From the NCBI GenBank assembly GCA_002690445.1, contig NZER01000177.1, forward strand, positions 1-10,587: DNA of 10,587 nt. Direction: 5' to 3'. Below are positions 7,049 through 10,587 of the stretch, piece after piece. The stretch comes from Candidatus Pacearchaeota archaeon (lineage in GTDB: Archaea > Nanoarchaeota > Nanoarchaeia > Pacearchaeales > GW2011-AR1). How positions within the stretch are numbered: position 1 is the first letter of the stretch; each line of letters starts with the position of its first letter. The notes under the pieces were generated by a model. It was not told the DNA's origin. It was given only the letters and a program-made list of their open reading frames with translations, and made no database searches. The translations under genes were made by a program, and so were the position numbers.

Positions 7049-7574
7049 GATTGGCGAAAAGGCTAACGAAAAAAAGGTTCGGCTTGAACTACAAGCGCGT
7101 CAGTCTCTCAATGGGGATGTGATGATTTTTGATCATGGTGACATCGACATCGTCTTATCTCCTACGAACAATACGGTGACGGTCTTTCCCAAAGAAACCA
7201 TGAATGATTTAGTCTATGGCGCCCAGAACCGATTGATGGCACACCTCACCAAGAGGGGGATTTTGGTGCCTGAATCAATTCAAGGCGGCTCTTTTTACGG
7301 CGCCGTTGAAGGGACCATTCAACAACCTCTAGAAGAAACTATAAGCGGACCCAAGTTGGCCCTGATTAACGTTTCGATGTTTATTGATGAAGAGCGCCCT
7401 TATTTCGAGAACATGGAAGCAATTGTCTCCATGGACGACGATATGCTTGTGCATCCCGACAAGGAATATTCCACCGAGCTTGGGGAAGTTCCACAGTCAA
7501 TAGATCAGGGTTCAATTCGCACGGGATACATCCGCGATCCCTATTCATTAAATTACATGTATACATTCGAGTAG
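7032..7574 (+). CDS. Unrecognised phage head-module protein (180 aa)
   Basis: The product looks like a soluble, mainly beta protein: an N-terminal Lys/Glu-rich strand region (MAIVIKIGEKANEKKVRLEL), then DVMIFDHGDIDIVLSP and NTVTVFPKE, typical of alternating strands. A helix follows (NDLVYGAQNRLMAHLTKRG). The C-terminal third is acidic (SMDDDMLVHPDKEYSTELGE) and ends with an aromatic tail (DPYSLNYMYTFE). No active-site motif is recognised. ATG 7032 was chosen over TTG 7026 because AGGAAG at 7017-7022 is nine bases from it. The gene overlaps the previous one by 17 bases. It sits between portal and protease, so a structural or assembly role in the head is likely from position only. Confidence 0.8.
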   Translation: MAIVIKIGEKANEKKVRLELQARQSLNGDVMIFDHGDIDIVLSPTNNTVTVFPKETMNDLVYGAQNRLMAHLTKRGILVPESIQGGSFYGAVEGTIQQPLEETISGPKLALINVSMFIDEERPYFENMEAIVSMDDDMLVHPDKEYSTELGEVPQSIDQGSIRTGYIRDPYSLNYMYTFE

Positions 7575-7577
7575 GAG
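7573..7577 (+). promoter_or_regulatory. Strong ribosome binding site supporting a TTG start
   Basis: AGGAG lies five bases upstream of TTG 7583 and overlaps the stop codon of the previous gene. No ATG is available near it, so this site decides the rare start of the membrane protein gene that follows. Confidence 0.65.
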
Positions 7578-7582
7578 TTAAC

Positions 7583-7912
7583 TTGGAATTATTAGCCTTT
7601 ATCTTGTGCGCCTATGGGCTCACTCAAATTATTGTTTACGGAAAGATTTTTGATCGCTGCCGACCAAAGACGGGAAAGATAGGAGCACTGCTTCGGTGCC
7701 CAATGTGTGTAGGATTTCACGTGGGGTGGTTTTTAATGTTGCTTTCTCCGTTCACAGAACTATTTAATTTTGATGTATCGGTAGCTAATTTCTTTCTTTT
7801 AGGATGGCTATCTTCCGGAACTTCATATATACTTAATATGATTTTCGGAGACAACGGAGTTAAATATGAATACAAACATTTGGACACAGAAGTGGATGCT
7901 TCAGCCAGTTAG
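7583..7912 (+). CDS. Small membrane protein with CxxC motif (DUF1360-like)
   Basis: This 109-residue protein has about three membrane helices (roughly residues 2-20, 43-58 and 66-88). Between the first two, a basic loop ends in RCPMCVGFHVGW, with Cys39 and Cys42; Cys9 and Cys26 are also present. The pattern of a first helix, a short loop and then a CP-x-C-x-GF-x-x-G motif entering the second helix resembles small integral membrane proteins of the DUF1360 type, whose function is unknown. The TTG start is supported by a strong AGGAG; starting at the first internal ATG (Met41) would lose the first helix and a motif cysteine. Its place inside a head-assembly module is odd, because proheads of T4-like phages assemble at the inner membrane but are not known to need such a protein. 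The family assignment is from memory. Confidence 0.75.
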   Translation: MELLAFILCAYGLTQIIVYGKIFDRCRPKTGKIGALLRCPMCVGFHVGWFLMLLSPFTELFNFDVSVANFFLLGWLSSGTSYILNMIFGDNGVKYEYKHLDTEVDASAS

Positions 7913-7936
7913 ACACTGCTGCAAGGGTTCTTAGCT

Positions 7937-8503
7937 GTGGAACAAGTTACAATAACAGAGTCCGCATTGAGGCAAATGGTCTTCGAAGAGTTCGACGCAA
8001 TGGTTAAAAGCGGAGAGATCGACGAAGGCGCCATAGCCGACTTTGGGCGCTGGGTAGGCCGCGGCGCCACACAAGCCGCCGGACACGCCAAGGGCGCCAT
8101 GTCAAAATTGGGTAGTACTGCGTCAGCACTGAAGAAAAAAGGAATCGGAGCCGCCCTAGGCGCCGTAGGAGAGAAGGATGCTGCAGCACAGATGGGTGCT
8201 GACGCAGCCGAGATTGAAAAGCAAGGAGCCCAAAAAGCCCAAATGGCAAAAGCCGCGACAGTATTAGGCAAGTCGGACCAAACTTTGAGAGGCGCATACG
8301 CAGATTTAGCCAAGAATGCACAGGCGTTAGGGATCCTGGACGAACCACAAGTTCAAAAAAGTATGGGACAGCTGCAGGGAGCAATTGCAGACGTGTCCCG
8401 AACTATTAAAATGATGACAACCACGCAAGCACAAAGAAACCCACCCGGCGTACATGACGCAGACGACACGTCACCGGCTGACGTCATGGCAGCAAAGGAA
8501 TAA
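7937..8503 (+). CDS. Gly/Ala-rich protein with possible capsid-targeting leader
   Basis: This 188-residue protein starts at GTG 7937, supported by AAGGG at 7923-7927. The leader (TITESALRQMVFEEF) is an amphipathic helix and ends near Ile28-Asp29-Glu30 followed by Gly31, a good match to the (L/I)-x-E site of T4 gp21-type protease. The body is rich in Ala, Gly, Lys and Gln and mostly helical (GRWVGRGATQAAGHAKGAMSK, then AAAQMGADAAEIEKQG), without a clear membrane helix. It lies directly before the protease gene, the position of T4 gene 68 (prohead core), so a processed internal or core protein is likely. The next protein but one has a similar leader and composition. The coding sequence is GC-rich here, with many GGCGCC hexamers, unlike the left end of the window. 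No family is recognised. Confidence 0.78.
   Translation: MEQVTITESALRQMVFEEFDAMVKSGEIDEGAIADFGRWVGRGATQAAGHAKGAMSKLGSTASALKKKGIGAALGAVGEKDAAAQMGADAAEIEKQGAQKAQMAKAATVLGKSDQTLRGAYADLAKNAQALGILDEPQVQKSMGQLQGAIADVSRTIKMMTTTQAQRNPPGVHDADDTSPADVMAAKE
8495..8500 (+). promoter_or_regulatory. Ribosome binding site for the protease gene
   Basis: AAGGAA lies seven bases upstream of ATG 8508. It overlaps the final codons of the preceding gene. It favours this start over an in-frame ATG at 8454, which lies within that gene. Confidence 0.6.
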
Positions 8504-8507
8504 CGAT

Positions 8508-9125
8508 ATGGCTAAAGTACTTTTACGAGAATACTATGAATTATGCGAAGGCGGCGTATGTCAAGACCTGCTCACTGAAGCCGAGAAGCGTTTTGTTGCC
8601 GATGGCGGCATGATGCTTTCAGGAATTATGCAGAAGTCTGATGTGCAAAATGGAAACGGTCGCGTCTATCCTCACCGCGTTTTAATGCGCGAGGTCGAGA
8701 ACTATAAGAAGTTAGTCGGTGAACGCCGCGCCCTAGGCGAACTCGACCACCCCGAAGATTCAGTCATCAACCTAAGAAATGCCTCCCACATGGTTACAGA
8801 TGTGTGGTTCGAAGGCAAAGATGTGATGGGCAAGGTCAAGGTTCTTGACACTCCCTCTGGAAACATCCTCCGCTCTCTTGTAGACTCCGGAGTTAAACTT
8901 GGCATCTCATCCAGAGGAATGGGATCCGTCAGCGAAAGTCAGGGAGCCACCATTGTGGAAGACGACTTTCAATTAATCTGTTTTGATTTTGTATCGGAGC
9001 CATCGACTCCGGGCGCTTTCATGATGAGAGAGGCCAAAGATTTAAGTCTGCCTAATATTTTTACCAAGGCAGACAAAATTAATCGATTACTAAATGATAT
9101 TATAGGAAGTACCCACAATGAGTAA
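8508..9125 (+). CDS. Prohead maturation protease, T4 gp21 type
   Basis: This 205-residue serine protease (T4 gp21 is about 212) should act inside the prohead. It cleaves scaffold and capsid proteins after (L/I)-x-E and then itself, clearing space for DNA. The proposed catalytic His81 lies in LGELDHPE and the serine in GISSRGMGS (Ser134 or Ser135); both match the herpesvirus-protease-like fold shared by phage prohead proteases. The conserved N-terminal NGNGRVYP segment (48-55) also fits the family. The propeptide shows a possible self-cleavage site, Leu12-Cys13-Glu14 before Gly15, and another at Leu22-Thr23-Glu24 before Ala25. The third catalytic residue cannot be assigned by eye. The start at 8508 follows the previous stop by four bases, and the gene overlaps the next one by eight. 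Confidence 0.93.
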   Translation: MAKVLLREYYELCEGGVCQDLLTEAEKRFVADGGMMLSGIMQKSDVQNGNGRVYPHRVLMREVENYKKLVGERRALGELDHPEDSVINLRNASHMVTDVWFEGKDVMGKVKVLDTPSGNILRSLVDSGVKLGISSRGMGSVSESQGATIVEDDFQLICFDFVSEPSTPGAFMMREAKDLSLPNIFTKADKINRLLNDIIGSTHNE

Positions 9126-10587
9126 AAAGCCCACCAAGCTATCCCAAAAGGAAGTAAAGAAACTTATTCAAGAAAGAGTTCAGCGCCGCCTCGATGAGCA
9201 CGCATTAGCCAAGGCTATCAACGAAGGTGCCATCAATGAAGGCATCTGGGACTCTCTTAAGAATATGATCGGAGGCAAAGACCCCGAACACAGCACAAAG
9301 ATTACCGGCACGCTCAAGCGCGCCATGGATCAGGCATCCAACAAGACAGTTAAGAAGATGTTTGATCAATTCGAAAAGGATTATCCGGGGTTTCCAAACA
9401 TCAAGAGTTCTGAAAAGTTTGAGAAGGGAGTAACATCTCTTGGGCTCATGTATCAATCGGTGAAGGAGTCAGGACTTAACGGACAAATGCCCGTCGAGGT
9501 GTCCAATTCTATTATCGTCACATTGAAGCAATATACAGAAGCGCTCCTCCAAGATCTCTCTCGAACTTATAAGTTCTTCAAAGAAGAAGAAGAATTAGAA
9601 GAAGTTAGCGCGAAGCAGGCAGCACTCGGCGGCGCCGCAGTTGGTGCCGGCGCAATGGTACCGGGCGTGGCTGGTGCCGTAGGAAGCGCAGCGGGCGCTG
9701 GAGCTACCGCATATGGCGGCATGCTAGCCGGCGCCGCAAAGGGTGTTGGGGGCTTGGCTACGTGGCTGACTGGCGGCGGTGCCTTAACAGCCGGCGGTCT
9801 TCTAGGTACGCTTGCAACGATTGGCGCACCACTCGCGATTGGCGCAGGTGCCCTAATGATCGGAAAGAGACTCCTTGGTTCTTCTCGACAGGGAATGTTA
9901 AAGAAGCTCGTGAAAATGCTCGACCCGGTCGATCCCGCCAAGGCGGCTCCCTATTCAGGCGAACGCGCTGCGCAAGCATCTGGTGTCGCACAGTCAGTAG
10001 GGCAAGGAAACTTTAAAGCAGCCAACCAAGGCTATGGACAAATGCAGAACACCTACGCCCAAGCCGGCGCTCAGCAATTGCAGCAGCAGCCGCAAGTTGT
10101 TCAGCAGGTTGGGGGCGCCCTAGAGGATGCCATCGGCGCTGAGAACGCAGCAGCCTTCGTGGCAGTTGCCAGCGGCGAGCAAAAGCTGGAAGATTTACCA
10201 CAACTTCAGCAAGATATAGTTCGTGCCGTGCTAGGACAATTCCAGACCGGAGATCCAGAAGAGAACATCGAGGATGCACTTGAGGTTGCTGAAAATGAAG
10301 TCGAGCTTGAAGAAGAAAAAGAGAAGCTGGAAGATGAAGGCGAAGGAGAAGAGGGAGAAGCAGATCCCACCGGCGGCGGAGAGAAGCTCCCCCCAGAGAC
10401 CCCCCTCTCTATCACAAACTCCAACGCAGAACAGGAAGAGCCACTCATAGCAGTTATTCAAGACCTCGGACTCCCACAGGACGCGGCAACTTCGATTGCC
10501 ACCAAGATGGTAGACTATTTGAACAAGCGCCAAATCCCAGTTTCAGAGGGCAACCTAAAGAGACTAGCTTCGCGATTTGCCGTTAGA
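9118..10587 (+). CDS. Large Gly/Ala-rich, possibly capsid-internal protein (C-terminus cut by window edge)
   Basis: The frame is open for 490 codons to the right edge, without a stop. The N-terminal basic helix (KLSQKEVKKLIQERVQRRL) is followed by two adjacent sites, Ile34-Asn-Glu36 before Gly and Ile39-Asn-Glu41 before Gly, matching gp21-type cleavage. A soluble helical domain follows to about 165. Residues 168-249 are strikingly hydrophobic: about 25 Gly and 24 Ala of 82, with a single Lys, like a glycine-zipper membrane segment. Then come a basic stretch, a Gln-rich part (QQLQQQPQVVQQ), and a Glu-rich acidic region (about 380-425) with another helical domain to the edge. The position after the protease is that of the T4 scaffold gene 22, but the Gly/Ala block is unlike it. 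AGGAAG at 9104-9109 supports the start. It may be a scaffold, an internal core protein or an ejected membrane-active protein. Confidence 0.8.
   Translation, partial: MSKKPTKLSQKEVKKLIQERVQRRLDEHALAKAINEGAINEGIWDSLKNMIGGKDPEHSTKITGTLKRAMDQASNKTVKKMFDQFEKDYPGFPNIKSSEKFEKGVTSLGLMYQSVKESGLNGQMPVEVSNSIIVTLKQYTEALLQDLSRTYKFFKEEEELEEVSAKQAALGGAAVGAGAMVPGVAGAVGSAAGAGATAYGGMLAGAAKGVGGLATWLTGGGALTAGGLLGTLATIGAPLAIGAGALMIGKRLLGSSRQGMLKKLVKMLDPVDPAKAAPYSGERAAQASGVAQSVGQGNFKAANQGYGQMQNTYAQAGAQQLQQQPQVVQQVGGALEDAIGAENAAAFVAVASGEQKLEDLPQLQQDIVRAVLGQFQTGDPEENIEDALEVAENEVELEEEKEKLEDEGEGEEGEADPTGGGEKLPPETPLSITNSNAEQEEPLIAVIQDLGLPQDAATSIATKMVDYLNKRQIPVSEGNLKRLASRFAVR

Noticed and set aside
7909..8313. Minus-strand open frame of 134 codons rich in Ala, Pro and Ser
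   Set aside because: It is a shadow of the Gly/Ala-rich gene at 7937, whose start, ribosome site and leader are better supported.
9567..9941. Minus-strand open frame of 124 codons rich in Ala and Pro
   Set aside because: It is the complement of the Gly/Ala block in the long plus-strand frame starting at 9118, so the openness follows from composition.
1..10587. CRISPR array, tRNA genes, insertion sequence or attachment site
   Set aside because: No spaced direct repeats, cloverleaf-like sequence, transposase or integrase motif was seen, and coding sequence leaves almost no free intergenic space.

Overview
The window is a densely packed, entirely plus-strand stretch of a tailed-phage genome. 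It covers the DNA-packaging and head-morphogenesis module of a T4-like (contractile-tail, gp20/gp21-type) phage, either a free virus or a prophage. A large terminase, a T4 gp20-type portal and a T4 gp21-type prohead protease are recognisable from their motifs. Spanin-like genes in the first kilobase imply a Gram-negative host. The unrecognised genes resemble, from memory only, proteins of uncultured marine T4-like phages. No tRNA, CRISPR, insertion sequence, integrase or credible terminator was seen. Nearly every stop codon overlaps or lies within a few bases of the next start, so the window reads as one translationally coupled operon.

Bases 1-927 look like a lysis cassette. It holds the tail end of a small membrane protein (possibly a holin), an inner-membrane-spanin-like coiled-coil protein, and a protein with a signal peptide, a coiled coil and a C-terminal membrane anchor. 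Bases 917-2660 hold three unrecognised proteins: one with a Cys4 zinc-ribbon-like C-terminus, one of about 177 residues, and one very acidic protein of 270 residues. Bases 2657-6246 hold the large terminase and a portal with a long extra C-terminal region. Unlike T4, no tail sheath or tail tube gene lies between them.

Bases 6218-7912 hold two unrecognised proteins and a small CxxC membrane protein that starts with TTG. Bases 7937-10587 hold a Gly/Ala-rich small protein, the prohead protease, and a large protein that runs off the right edge. That last protein sits where T4 keeps its scaffold gene 22, but it carries an 80-residue Gly/Ala-rich hydrophobic stretch.

The most interesting pattern is that four proteins (starts 1848, 7937, 8508 and 9118) each begin with a short, probably helical leader ending in (L/I)-x-E followed by Gly. 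T4 gp21 protease cleaves after (L/I)-x-E, and T4 internal proteins are sent into the prohead by a short N-terminal capsid-targeting peptide ending in such a site. The window may therefore encode a set of capsid-targeted, protease-processed internal proteins together with their protease. One of them is a large Gly/Ala-rich protein that could be packaged and delivered to the host membrane. This is inference from sequence pattern and has not been tested.
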